Shown one piece after another: positions 1 to 8,600 of a stretch of DNA of 64,000 bases (positions are counted from its first letter, which is position 1; each line of letters starts with the position of its first letter). The notes under the pieces were generated by a model, which was not told the origin of the DNA, made no database searches, and saw only the letters and a list, made by a program, of their open reading frames with translations. The stretch comes from JBEEOW01 sp041191405 (GTDB lineage Bacteria; Bacteroidota; Bacteroidia; Cytophagales; UBA9547). The stretch is from NCBI GenBank assembly GCA_041191405.1, contig JBEEOW010000001.1, forward strand, positions 1 to 64,000, in the 5' to 3' direction. A program made the translations under genes and the position numbers.

Positions 1-84
1 TATTTCTGAAACAACTTGAAGTTTAAAAGAATGACTATAATCTCGTTGACTTCGTCTTTTTAATTGAGTAACAATATTTTCCAT
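1..84 (-). CDS. IS3-family transposase OrfA, N-terminal fragment (runs off the left edge)
   Basis: Reading leftward from an ATG at 84-82 gives 28 codons that begin MENIVTQLKRR and continue RDYSHSFKLQVVSEI. This matches the usual opening of IS3-type OrfA helix-turn-helix proteins, which recognise the element ends. The rest of the gene lies outside the window, so it is not known whether the element is intact. A terminal inverted repeat sits about 40 bp upstream of the ATG, as expected for an insertion sequence. The family call rests on a short stretch of protein and is moderately sure. Confidence 0.6.
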   Translation of the reverse strand, partial: MENIVTQLKRRSQRDYSHSFKLQVVSEI

Positions 85-126
85 AGTATAAGTTATCTAT
101 GTGACAACCTAATTCAGGACGGGACA
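1..126 (-). mobile_element. End of an IS3-like insertion sequence
   Basis: Outside the transposase start the minus strand reads TGTCCCGTCCTGAATTAGGT followed by TGTCACA. This begins with TG and contains the GTCCTGAATTAGGTTG-type core seen at the ends of IS3-family elements of Bacteroidota. The outermost CA on the plus strand is at 125-126, and position 127 begins a perfect hairpin that belongs to the neighbouring gene. The element therefore appears to abut that terminator exactly. The other end and any target duplication are outside the window. Confidence 0.6.
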
Positions 127-172
127 TAGAAACAAAAAAAGTCATTTGTAAGAATGACTTTTTTTGTTTCTA
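127..172 (-). terminator. Terminator of the response regulator gene
   Basis: A perfect 20-bp inverted repeat (127-146 with 153-172, loop TGTAAG) starts directly at the insertion sequence boundary, 18 bp beyond the regulator stop codon. Each arm carries a run of A or T, so the hairpin could work in both directions and would also insulate the insertion sequence from the regulator. Confidence 0.8.
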
Positions 173-189
173 TAATGATATGTTTTTTG

Positions 190-558
190 TTAAACAAGTT
201 CTTCTGTTCTACCAATTGCTGCTTGAAGTTGAATTAAATCAACAGGTTTGATTAAAAATTCCGATTTTGTAATCTGTTTAGCTCTGTCAAAAGTTTTTTG
301 GTCAGAATTTGCAGAAATGAATAATACAGGACATTGGCTTATTTCTCTTATTTTATACATTGCATCAATTCCATCAATTTCTCCTTCAAGATTAATATCC
401 ATTAAAATAATATCTGGACATTGATTTTTTACACTCGAAATAGCATCAGATCCATTGCTTACTGAGTCACATACACTATGCCCCAATTTCTCAACCATTC
501 GTGAGTTTATCATGGCAATCACCATATCATCTTCTACAATTAGTACATTTTTTGACAT
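190..558 (-). CDS. Single-domain response regulator (CheY-like receiver)
   Basis: The 122-residue protein is a lone receiver domain with no output domain. The acidic pocket is EDD at residues 9-11, the phospho-acceptor is the Asp in IILMDINLEG near residue 54, and the conserved Lys lies in FLIKPVD near residue 104. Such stand-alone receivers relay phosphate from a histidine kinase to another protein or act by protein contact. No kinase gene is adjacent, so the partner is unknown. The gene is monocistronic, with a strong hairpin 3' of it and a divergent dnaB upstream. The family is sure; the pathway is not known. Confidence 0.9.
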   Translation of the reverse strand: MSKNVLIVEDDMVIAMINSRMVEKLGHSVCDSVSNGSDAISSVKNQCPDIILMDINLEGEIDGIDAMYKIREISQCPVLFISANSDQKTFDRAKQITKSEFLIKPVDLIQLQAAIGRTEELV

Positions 559-847
559 ATAGGTGTTTTCTGTGGTTATACAAACTTTTGAATATTAAAT
601 GTATTTATTCAAATTCTCTATAAATAGTTTAATTTAAAAATACACTTACAATTGTTTATTCAAAAGCAAATATAATGCTTTCTTAGTTTTAAATCAGTTT
701 AATTGTTAAAAATTAAAATTTTTAAAAATATTTTTCAATCATTTTTTTAATGAAGAAAAGCTTAAATTTTCAAAATGAATTACAAGTATCTAAAATAAAA
801 ATAGATATAATTCCTTTCTAAAAATACGATTATATATTTTATCATAC
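559..847. other. AT-rich divergent spacer between the response regulator and dnaB
   Basis: About 290 bp of very AT-rich DNA separates the two divergent genes. No open frame, hairpin or repeat family of the window was recognised here. It must hold the regulator's promoter, but no clear -7 box was identified for it. Confidence 0.5.
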
Positions 848-880
848 TTTGTTGAATTAAGATTGAAAAATGTAACTTTG
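848..880 (+). promoter_or_regulatory. dnaB promoter, Bacteroidota type, leaving almost no leader
   Basis: TTTG at 848-851 and TAACTTTG at 873-880 match the -33 TTTG and -7 TAnnTTTG boxes of the primary sigma factor of this phylum, with 21 nt between them. The ATG of dnaB is at 886, only 5 nt after the -7 box, so transcription should begin at or next to the start codon. Confidence 0.6.
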
Positions 881-885
881 TATTT

Positions 886-3384
886 ATGGAAACACCGAAG
901 TTCAATACAAGAAAAGCAAAAGCTCAAAGTGTAAATGATGTGATTAAAGGTTTAGGTAAATTGCCTCCTCAAGCTGTTGAAGTTGAGGAAGTTGTACTTG
1001 GAGCTTTAATGATTGAAAAAGATGCTCTTACTACAGTAATTGACATTTTAAAACCTGAAAGTTTTTACAGTGAAAGACATCAAAAAATTTATGGTGCAAT
1101 TCGTGATTTGTTCTTAAAATCCGAGCCTATTGACTTGATGACTGTAACTTCAATGTTAAGAACTAATGGTGATTTAGAGTTTGTTGGTGGTCCATATTAT
1201 TTAAATGAACTTACTTTTAAAGTTAACTCATCGGCAAATATTGAGTACCATGCTCGTATTATTGTGGAGCAAGCTATTAAAAGGGAATTGATTTCTATTG
1301 CATCAAAAATTGAAACAGATGCTTTTGAATATACTACTGATGTATTTCAGTTATTAGATAGAACCCAATCAGAGATTTTTAGAATTGCAGAAAATAATAT
1401 CCGTAAAAACTATGCTGATATGCGTTCAATTATGTCGCAGGCTGTAAAGGAGTTAGAGGAAAGAAGTAAGCAAAAGGAAGGTTTAACAGGGGTACCAAGT
1501 GGTTTTACAGAGTTAGATAGAATTACTTCTGGTTGGCAAAAAAGTGACTTAGTAATTGTAGCTGCTCGTCCCGGTATGGGTAAGTGCCTTGGTAAAGGTA
1601 CAAAAGTGTTGATGTTTGATGGTTCATTGAAAAATGTAGAAGATGTACAAGAAGGCGAATTACTTATGGGTGATGATTCTACGCCAAGAAAAGTGCTTTC
1701 TATTGCTCGTGGACAAGAAAACATGTATTGGATTCGCCAAAAAAATGCTATAGACTACAGAGTTAATGAGAGTCATATTTTGTCGTTGAAGCGAAATGGT
1801 AAATCAAAAAAACACCCAAAAGGAGAAGTTTTAAATATTACAGTTAAAGATTATCTTGAAAAATCAGATAAGTTTAAAACTAACTATAAAGGATATAAAG
1901 TTGCGGTAGAATTTGAAGAAAAGCAAACTGAAATTGATCCATATATTTTCGGATTTTTACTAGGTTGTGTTAATCCAGATACCAATTTAAAGGTTCAAAT
2001 ATCTGCTGAAAAAGCTTCACATAAAGAGGAATATTTATCTGTAAATGAAAAACTTACTCACAAAGAAGTTATTGATACAGAATTGATTCCATCTCATTTT
2101 TTAACCAATTCAAGAGAAAATAGGCTTCATTTATTAGGTGGGTTATTGGATAGCAAAGGTGTTTATAATAAAAAACACAATTGCTTTGAAATTAGCCATA
2201 AAAACGAAGCATTAGCCAAACAAATTAAATTCCTTTGTGATACTTTAGGATTTCAAACTTCAATCAAAAAGAAAGAAGTTAAATTCAAATCTGTAAACAT
2301 TAAAGACGAGGTATTTAAAGTAAGGTTTGCTGGAAATATTGGTATTATTCCATCTCGAATTGATGATAAAAAACTGAATAAAGCAAGTGTAAAGAAAAAC
2401 TGGAAAACATCAAAAATTGTTGTTGAGTTTGACAAAGTAGATGATTATTACGGTTTTGAAATTGATGGAAATCGATTATTCTTACTTGAGGATATGACAG
2501 TTACGCACAATACAGCATTTGTTGTATCGTGTATGAGAAATGCTTCGGTTGACCACAATAAAGGTGTTGCAATATTTTCGCTTGAGATGAGCTCGGTTCA
2601 GTTAGTGAATCGTTTAATTTCCGCAGAGGCTGAATTAGGTTCAGAAAAAATCAAAAAAGGAAATTTAACTGATATCGAATGGAGTCAGCTACATGCTAAA
2701 ACAAAAGCCTTGGCAAATGCACCTATTTTTATTGATGATACGCCTGCTTTGACAATTTTGGAGTTAAGAGCAAAATGTAGAAGGCTAAAAGCTCAACATG
2801 ACATTCAGATGGTAATTATAGATTACTTGCAGCTGATGTCAGCTGATGGAGGAGGAAAAGGTGGCGGAAATCGTGAGCAAGAGATTTCGGCAATTTCGAG
2901 GTCGTTGAAGCAATTAGCCAAAGAATTAGAAGTTCCTGTGATTGCACTTTCGCAGTTGAGTCGTTCGGTAGAGACCAGGGGCGGAGATAAGCGTCCACAA
3001 CTTTCGGATTTAAGGGAGTCAGGAGCGATTGAGCAAGATGCCGATATGGTAATATTCTTATACCGTCCTGATTATTATAAAATTACTGAAGATGAAGAAG
3101 GTAATTCGGTAGTTGGTATGGGTGAGGTGATTATTGCAAAACACAGAAATGGTTCGCTTGATACTGCCAAACTTAGATTCCGTGGTGAGTTTACACGATT
3201 TGAAGACTGGGCATCCGATTCTTTTGCATTTGATACAACCGGAGGAAGTTTAAATGCTTTTCCAATTACAGGAAGTAATGAATTTGATATGGGAAGTGGA
3301 GCTATAACACTTGAAAGTAAAATGAATGACAAGCCTTTAGGAGGTTTTAATAGTGGACCTTTTGATGAGGAACCTCCGTTTTAG
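886..3384 (+). CDS. dnaB: Replicative DNA helicase DnaB with an in-frame intein
   Basis: The mature helicase is the hexameric ATP-driven motor that unwinds DNA at the replication fork. The N-terminal DnaB domain covers roughly residues 25-130 and the RecA-like motor follows from about 195. The Walker A motif is split: RPGMGK ends at residue 233, and TAFVVS resumes after a 309-residue insertion. Walker B is IIDYLQLM. The arginine-rich segment LSRSVETRGGDKRPQLSDLR and the following LRESGAIEQDADM are present. Removing the insertion leaves about 523 residues, normal for DnaB. Because the P-loop is interrupted, activity should depend on protein splicing. Family and split are clear; efficient splicing is inferred. 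Confidence 0.97.
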   Translation: METPKFNTRKAKAQSVNDVIKGLGKLPPQAVEVEEVVLGALMIEKDALTTVIDILKPESFYSERHQKIYGAIRDLFLKSEPIDLMTVTSMLRTNGDLEFVGGPYYLNELTFKVNSSANIEYHARIIVEQAIKRELISIASKIETDAFEYTTDVFQLLDRTQSEIFRIAENNIRKNYADMRSIMSQAVKELEERSKQKEGLTGVPSGFTELDRITSGWQKSDLVIVAARPGMGKCLGKGTKVLMFDGSLKNVEDVQEGELLMGDDSTPRKVLSIARGQENMYWIRQKNAIDYRVNESHILSLKRNGKSKKHPKGEVLNITVKDYLEKSDKFKTNYKGYKVAVEFEEKQTEIDPYIFGFLLGCVNPDTNLKVQISAEKASHKEEYLSVNEKLTHKEVIDTELIPSHFLTNSRENRLHLLGGLLDSKGVYNKKHNCFEISHKNEALAKQIKFLCDTLGFQTSIKKKEVKFKSVNIKDEVFKVRFAGNIGIIPSRIDDKKLNKASVKKNWKTSKIVVEFDKVDDYYGFEIDGNRLFLLEDMTVTHNTAFVVSCMRNASVDHNKGVAIFSLEMSSVQLVNRLISAEAELGSEKIKKGNLTDIEWSQLHAKTKALANAPIFIDDTPALTILELRAKCRRLKAQHDIQMVIIDYLQLMSADGGGKGGGNREQEISAISRSLKQLAKELEVPVIALSQLSRSVETRGGDKRPQLSDLRESGAIEQDADMVIFLYRPDYYKITEDEEGNSVVGMGEVIIAKHRNGSLDTAKLRFRGEFTRFEDWASDSFAFDTTGGSLNAFPITGSNEFDMGSGAITLESKMNDKPLGGFNSGPFDEEPPF
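1585..2511 (+). other. DnaB intein with a degenerate LAGLIDADG endonuclease core
   Basis: The 309-residue intein starts with Cys234 (CLGKGTKVLMFDG) and ends VTHN, followed by an extein Thr. The required splicing residues are Cys1, a penultimate His and a terminal Asn. Block B reads NESHILSL, with Asn in place of the usual Thr but the His kept. Block F is YYGFEIDGNRLFLLEDMTV. Between the splicing blocks lie two LAGLIDADG-like helices: FGFLLGCV, which lacks the catalytic acid, and LLGGLLDSKG, which keeps an Asp. The inserted core is also short. I infer splicing competence but a decayed homing endonuclease. P-loop insertion in DnaB is a known intein site. Confidence 0.93.
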
Positions 3385-3414
3385 ATAATAAATATAAAAT
3401 AATAATCAATAACT

Positions 3415-3453
3415 AAAAAAGCTCCAGCAAATCAGATTTGCTGGAGCTTTTTT
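3415..3453. terminator. Bidirectional terminator between dnaB and the T9SS protein gene
   Basis: A 12-bp perfect stem (3421-3432 with 3436-3447, loop CAG) is flanked by six A on the left and six T on the right. It therefore terminates both convergent genes. Confidence 0.92.
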
Positions 3454-3476
3454 GGTTATTAAGATTTATGAAAAAT

Positions 3477-6400
3477 TTATTCTTTTACAAATCGAGTTTG
3501 AGCAATACCATTTGTTGTGTTTATTTTAAGTAAATAAACTCCAGGGTTTAAATTACTAGCATCGAATGAAGAACTTGATTCTGTTTTTATTAATTGACCA
3601 AGAATATTATATACCTCAACTTTTAATATTGTTAAATCAGAAGAAATTGAAAGTATATTTTGAACAGGGTTAGGAGCTATTACTACTTTTGAATTAATAT
3701 TCGAATTGTCAATTCCAACTGCATTGTCAACATTAATAGTTACTAAATCTGTAATTTGATAAGCACAAACATTATTTGTTAAACAATTTAATTTGCCTGC
3801 AACCCAATCAGTAGAGGGATCCATATTTGTTAATGTTCCTACTGAACCTACTTTTAAATCAGTAATAGTATTTCCAACACCTTCCGAAAATTTGAAATAA
3901 GTTTTTAAACCAGTTTCAGTACCAGTTAAACAAGTATTCATATTATTTGCAATTTCAGTTGTAGTTCTTGCAGTTGTCCATATTCTAACTTCATCCATTT
4001 TACCATTAAAATATTCAGTAGTACCAACTGTTGCATCTTCACCTAAAGTAATTTTACTTGCAATACCTGTAATTGATGTGAAAGTAGCAGTAGCAGATGC
4101 AACCAATGAACCATTTACATATAACTTCATTGCTCCTGCATTAAATGTAGCAGCAACATGGTTCCAAGCGTTTAATGTTAAAACATTTGCTGCAGTTACC
4201 GTTTGGTTTGCAGTAGCACCTTTTAAATATAATCTTAATCCTTTACCATTATCAGCAGTAGGGTTGTATGTATCAAATATTATTGAACCATTTACATCTG
4301 AAGAGTAATTTGAAATGATTCTATCATAATTCGTTGATCTTGGGAAAATCCAAGCTTCTAAAGTAAGTGTACTTGTGGTTGTAGTTGTAACATTGGTACT
4401 TACAATATCATTTACTCCATCAAAATCAAGGGCTCCAGAACCATCATAAGTTGGAGCTTCGGCAACTACTTTAAATGTTTGTGTAGAAGTTAAATTTCCT
4501 GTATTAAACACAAGTGTATTACCTGTTCCTGATTGAGTAGTACCTACTTGAGTGTTACCATTATTGTTTTTTAGTAAATAATTTACTCCAATCATTGAGC
4601 TATTTGTAGAAATTGTTGTACTTGTTCCTGCTGGTATAGTTGTTAAAGCAGGAGTTAAGTTTTCATCTGTAATATAATGTGTTACAGTAACAGTAGCTGT
4701 TTTAGTAGCAACATTTCCTTGAGCGTCTGTTACGGTTAGTGTTACGGTATTATCTCCTAAATCACTACAGGTAAATTTAGTTTTTGATAAGCTCAAAGTT
4801 AAATTTCCACCACAAAGTGCAGTTGAGCCATTATCAATCATCGCAGGTGTAATGGTTACAGTATTGGTTGAATCTTCAAGTTGAGCTGTAATGTTTTTGG
4901 TAATAACAGTTGGTAATACTTTGTTTTGAACAGTTACCGTTGCAGTTGTCGAAACAATATTGCCTTTACTATCTTCACCAATTAAGTTGATTGTATTTGC
5001 TCCTAATTCAGTACAAGTAAAAGTTGATTTGCTTAAACTTAAAGTTAAAGTTTGTCCACAATATGCTACAGAATTATTGTTAACATCATCAGGAGTAATG
5101 GTTACACTTCCGTTAGCACCAAGTTGAACTGTAATATTTTTCGAAACCATTAAAGGTTTTTTAGGTAAAACTAAAACTGTTGTAGTACCAATGCCTACGT
5201 TACCTGCTTCATCTGAAACATAAAGAGTTACGGTTTTATTACCTAAATCTGCACAAGTAAAAGAAGTTTTACTCGAACTTAAAACTAAATTTGGAGTAGT
5301 TGTGTAATTGTCTGTAGATACATTGTTTATATCAGCAATTGTATTTAAACCATCGCCAGCTGCATCAAGATAAACTGTATCATTTTTAGTATTCACAGTA
5401 GGGGCAATATTATCAAAGTAAATAGAATCTTTAGCCAATTCATTTCCTTCAATTGTAGCACCTAATGGAATAGTTAGTTTAACAAAGCCATTGTTAGTTG
5501 GATTGATGTTTACAGTATAGTTTTTTCCAGAACCCATAAAGTTTGTTGCAGTTCCATTAGCAATTACTAAATCACTGATATCAAAACCTGTAACATCTTC
5601 TGAAAATGAAATTGTATATGGAATACTTGTAAGTTTTGTAGGTGAAGTTGCAGTTTTTGAAAGTTGAGTAACTGCTAAACCTGAAGTAGTAAAATTCCAT
5701 TTGGTTGTAGCCAAACCTTCAAAACTAATTCCAGATGTTGCTTTTAAAGTAGTTGAAGGTACAATTACTTCATATTGAGTGTTTTTCTCTAGGGGCAATA
5801 TATTTGGTATAGTTACTAGTGAACTATTAATGATTACTTCATTTGGGAAAATAGTATCATTAGTGCTATTAGTTAAGTTTTTAATGATAATATTTCCAGT
5901 GCCAATTTGCATTGCTCTATCAAACTGTAATTTCAGCGTTGTATTTCTACTAACATTTGTTGCTTGATGAAGAGGGGTTTTAGTAGGGTTTAATTGAGTT
6001 ATTGTAGCACTAAAAAACATATCATTATTAGCTGCACCATAATTGATAATTTGTCCTCCAGCATAATAGTTGTATTGAACACTAGTACTATATGTAAATG
6101 CTGGGGTGCCTGATGCCGATAAAAACATGGCAGTGTATTTTTGCCCACTTATAACTTTTATATTTAAACTATTCAAATCCCATTGATTTGTTCTATTTGA
6201 ACCAACCTGAATTATAGCACCTTCACCAAGTTTAGTTCCATTTGTGCCTTCTCCAGCATAAATAACTACTTTTGCAGTTGCTACTGAAGTGTTTGAAGCC
6301 TCAACTCTAACAGTTGATAAAGTTCCAGAACCACAAGCAGTAAAGGATTGACCAATATTGTTACTCGCAGTGCCTGTACCTGCTATTCCATTAACATTGG

Positions 6401-6494
6401 TGTTAATACTACATGATTGTGAATTGGCATTTTGACTATTAATTGCAAAAATAGAAGCTAGAAAAAGCTTACTTATTAGTAATGTTTTTTTCAT
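3477..6494 (-). CDS. Secreted multidomain LamG/Ig-like protein with T9SS sorting domain
   Basis: The 1005-residue protein is predicted to be exported by the Sec system and then by the T9SS to the cell surface. A signal peptide ends near NSQNANSQ. An SbsA-type Ig-like module (about 170-275, ending TKWNFTTSG) is followed by a second Ig-like stretch. Then come three repeats of about 80 residues, each with a pattern like LTLSLSKTKFTCSDLGDNTV (about 365-605). A LamG/concanavalin-like domain lies at about 690-860. The last 70 residues form a type A sorting domain (APNPVQNILSIS to RFVKE). Adhesion or polysaccharide binding is inferred; no catalytic motif was seen. It is monocistronic. Confidence 0.88.
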   Translation of the reverse strand: MKKTLLISKLFLASIFAINSQNANSQSCSINTNVNGIAGTGTASNNIGQSFTACGSGTLSTVRVEASNTSVATAKVVIYAGEGTNGTKLGEGAIIQVGSNRTNQWDLNSLNIKVISGQKYTAMFLSASGTPAFTYSTSVQYNYYAGGQIINYGAANNDMFFSATITQLNPTKTPLHQATNVSRNTTLKLQFDRAMQIGTGNIIIKNLTNSTNDTIFPNEVIINSSLVTIPNILPLEKNTQYEVIVPSTTLKATSGISFEGLATTKWNFTTSGLAVTQLSKTATSPTKLTSIPYTISFSEDVTGFDISDLVIANGTATNFMGSGKNYTVNINPTNNGFVKLTIPLGATIEGNELAKDSIYFDNIAPTVNTKNDTVYLDAAGDGLNTIADINNVSTDNYTTTPNLVLSSSKTSFTCADLGNKTVTLYVSDEAGNVGIGTTTVLVLPKKPLMVSKNITVQLGANGSVTITPDDVNNNSVAYCGQTLTLSLSKSTFTCTELGANTINLIGEDSKGNIVSTTATVTVQNKVLPTVITKNITAQLEDSTNTVTITPAMIDNGSTALCGGNLTLSLSKTKFTCSDLGDNTVTLTVTDAQGNVATKTATVTVTHYITDENLTPALTTIPAGTSTTISTNSSMIGVNYLLKNNNGNTQVGTTQSGTGNTLVFNTGNLTSTQTFKVVAEAPTYDGSGALDFDGVNDIVSTNVTTTTTSTLTLEAWIFPRSTNYDRIISNYSSDVNGSIIFDTYNPTADNGKGLRLYLKGATANQTVTAANVLTLNAWNHVAATFNAGAMKLYVNGSLVASATATFTSITGIASKITLGEDATVGTTEYFNGKMDEVRIWTTARTTTEIANNMNTCLTGTETGLKTYFKFSEGVGNTITDLKVGSVGTLTNMDPSTDWVAGKLNCLTNNVCAYQITDLVTINVDNAVGIDNSNINSKVVIAPNPVQNILSISSDLTILKVEVYNILGQLIKTESSSSFDASNLNPGVYLLKINTTNGIAQTRFVKE

Positions 6495-6680
6495 TGAGAG
6501 GATCTTTTGATTTGTTTAATTAACAATTTCAAATTGTTAATTTCAAATATATAGTATTTGTTTTAATAAATTGTAATAATTATGTGTCATATTTTTTGAA
6601 ATATTTTAGTAAAAAGTTTTAAAATAGTATTTTAAGTGGTAGTTAGTATGTTTTTTAAATTCTATTAATTTGTATTATTT

Positions 6681-7013
6681 TTATAGATTAAGTTCAATCA
6701 TTGGGTCCCAAAAGTGATTTTTGAAATCAATAATTTGGTCTTTTTCAACTTTTATACCTTCATTTTCTAATAAAGTTTGCATTTCGTTATTGATACCAAA
6801 ATGATGTTTGCCTGTTAGTAAGCCTTGTCTGTTAACAACTCTATGAGCTGGAATGGATGCGTCAGAATGAGCATTATTCATTGCCCAACCAACCATTCGA
6901 GATGATTTGGCTGTACCTAAATACTTTGCAATTGCTCCATAAGAAGTTACTTTTCCTTCGGGAATCAATTTCACTACTTGATATACATTTTCAAAAAAGT
7001 TTTCTTTTTCCAT
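6681..7013 (-). CDS. Alkyltransferase-like (ATL) DNA-binding protein
   Basis: The 110-residue protein matches the C-terminal DNA-binding domain of O6-alkylguanine-DNA alkyltransferases (PEGKVTSYGAIAKYL, SSRMVGWAMNNA). The active-site PCHR motif reads PAHRVV, so the alkyl-accepting Cys is replaced by Ala. Proteins of this kind bind and flip O6-alkylguanine without repairing it and recruit nucleotide excision repair. The length fits the ATL family. The gene stands alone between two AT-rich gaps. Family call is firm; the repair role is by analogy with other ATL proteins. Confidence 0.88.
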   Translation of the reverse strand: MEKENFFENVYQVVKLIPEGKVTSYGAIAKYLGTAKSSRMVGWAMNNAHSDASIPAHRVVNRQGLLTGKHHFGINNEMQTLLENEGIKVEKDQIIDFKNHFWDPMIELNL

Positions 7014-7118
7014 TCTAATATATGATTTTCAATTTTATTTATTCAAACACTTTATTATGTTTTGTGTTTTGTAATAGTTATTGTTTAAATTGCTAGAGTA
7101 AAATTAAAGAAATCAATT

Positions 7119-7817
7119 ATGAAAAACACATTATTTGTAATTTTACTTAGTGTATTGTTTTCCAATGGAATATTTGCACAAAGTACAGAAAAAATTCAAC
7201 CTGTTGTAATTACTTTACCAGCATTACCTTATGCTTATAATGCTTTAGAACCTTATTTTGATGAACAAACCATGACAATTCATCATTCTAAACACCATCA
7301 AGCTTATATTAATAATTTAAATGCTGAATTGGCTAAAGGTCAAATTGAGCAATTTGATTTATATACCTATTTCTATGGTATTTCTAAAATTGAAAATGCT
7401 GTGTTGAGAAACAATGCAGGTGGGCATTTTAATCATACATTTTTCTGGAAATCATTACAACCCGCTAAAGGGCAATTACCACAAGGGAAATTGTTGGATG
7501 CAATAAATAGAGATTTTGGTTCTTTAGATAAATTTAAAGAACTTTTTGCTAAAGAAGCCATGGGTAGATTTGGCTCAGGTTGGGCTTGGTTAATTTATTC
7601 AAATGATAAATTAATAGTTACTAGTACTTCAAATCAAGATAATCCTTTAATGAATGATATGAAAATTCAAGGTTTTCCTCTTTTAGCGATAGATGTCTGG
7701 GAACATGCCTATTATTTAAAATATCAAAACAAAAGAGCTGATTACGTAACTGCATTTTGGAATATAGTTAACTGGGACGAAGTAGCAAAAAGACTAGAAT
7801 TAGCATCTACAAAATAA
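7119..7817 (+). CDS. Exported superoxide dismutase, Mn/Fe family (Mn-type residues)
   Basis: The 232-residue enzyme converts superoxide to oxygen and hydrogen peroxide. A Sec signal peptide covers about residues 1-21 (ending GIFAQ), so it should act in the periplasm or outside the cell. The metal ligands are His in IHHSKHHQAY, His in GGHFNHTFFW, and Asp and His in DVWEHAYY. The GGHFNH and SNQDNPLM segments, with Gln where iron enzymes usually have Ala, favour manganese. The stop codon is followed directly by dtd without a gap, so the two are probably co-transcribed. Family is sure; metal preference is inferred. Confidence 0.93.
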   Translation: MKNTLFVILLSVLFSNGIFAQSTEKIQPVVITLPALPYAYNALEPYFDEQTMTIHHSKHHQAYINNLNAELAKGQIEQFDLYTYFYGISKIENAVLRNNAGGHFNHTFFWKSLQPAKGQLPQGKLLDAINRDFGSLDKFKELFAKEAMGRFGSGWAWLIYSNDKLIVTSTSNQDNPLMNDMKIQGFPLLAIDVWEHAYYLKYQNKRADYVTAFWNIVNWDEVAKRLELASTK

Positions 7818-8270
7818 ATGATTGCAGTAATTCAAAGAGTAAAGAAAGCCTCGGTTAGTGTTGACAATGAAATAATTGGCAATATTAACCAAGGCTTACT
7901 TATTTTATTGGGCGTTGCTCATGAAGATTCTCAGCTTGATGCAGATTGGCTTGTAAATAAAATTGTGCAAATGCGTATTTTTGCTGATGACGAAGGCAAA
8001 ATGAATAGGTCTATGCAAGATTTAGGAGCTGATTTGTTGGTAGTAAGTCAGTTTACTTTACATGCTAGTACCCAAAAAGGCAATAGACCAAGTTTTATAA
8101 AAGCAGCCAAACCTGAAATTGCCATTCCTTTGTATGAATATTTTATTCAAAAATCAGAAGAGTTGTTAGGTAAAAAGGTGCAAACAGGTAAGTTTGGAGC
8201 AGATATGGAAGTGTCATTGGTAAATGATGGTCCGGTAACGATAATAATAGATACAGCAAATAAATCATGA
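7818..8270 (+). CDS. dtd: D-aminoacyl-tRNA deacylase
   Basis: This 150-residue enzyme removes D-amino acids, and glycine mischarged on tRNA(Ala), from tRNA. The start MIAVIQRVKKASV, the SQFTLHAST catalytic segment near residue 78, and the cis Gly-Pro motif in NDGPVTIIID near residue 137 are all present. The length is that of the family. The ATG immediately follows the TAA of the superoxide dismutase gene, and its TGA overlaps the next start as ATGA. It is thus the second gene of a tight four-gene run. Confidence 0.97.
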   Translation: MIAVIQRVKKASVSVDNEIIGNINQGLLILLGVAHEDSQLDADWLVNKIVQMRIFADDEGKMNRSMQDLGADLLVVSQFTLHASTQKGNRPSFIKAAKPEIAIPLYEYFIQKSEELLGKKVQTGKFGADMEVSLVNDGPVTIIIDTANKS

Positions 8271-8593
8271 CGATAGACGAATTACAAGGTACTGTTGATG
8301 AGTGGATTAAAACCGTAGGAGTACGTTATTTTAATGAACTTACCAATATGGCAATGTTAACCGAAGAAGTAGGAGAGGTTGCTAGAATAATTGCTCGTAG
8401 ATATGGAGAACAATCGGAAAAAGAGAGTGATAAAAATAAAGATTTAGGAGAAGAACTTGCTGATGTACTTTTTGTTTTGGTTTGTTTAGCAAATCAAACA
8501 GGGGTAAATTTAACAGAGGCAATGCAAAAAGGATTAGAAAAAAGAAATGTTAGAGATAAAACTCGACATATCGAAAATAAAAAACTTCAATAA
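8267..8593 (+). CDS. MazG-like nucleotide pyrophosphohydrolase
   Basis: The 108-residue all-alpha protein has the EEVGE helix (LTEEVGEVARIIARR, about 29-43) and the second helix EELADVLFVLVCLAN. Together they form the metal site of MazG/iMazG NTP pyrophosphatases. These clear non-canonical nucleotides or lower nucleotide levels in the cytoplasm. It is a single-domain version, unlike the two-domain MazG of enterobacteria. It overlaps dtd by 4 nt, which suggests translational coupling. The substrate is not known. Confidence 0.9.
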   Translation: MTIDELQGTVDEWIKTVGVRYFNELTNMAMLTEEVGEVARIIARRYGEQSEKESDKNKDLGEELADVLFVLVCLANQTGVNLTEAMQKGLEKRNVRDKTRHIENKKLQ

Positions 8594-8600
8594 GTAAATA

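Noticed and set aside
886..3384. Frameshift or group I intron in dnaB
   Set aside because: The insertion is fully in frame, starts with Cys and ends His-Asn before Thr, so it is an intein rather than an intron or assembly error.
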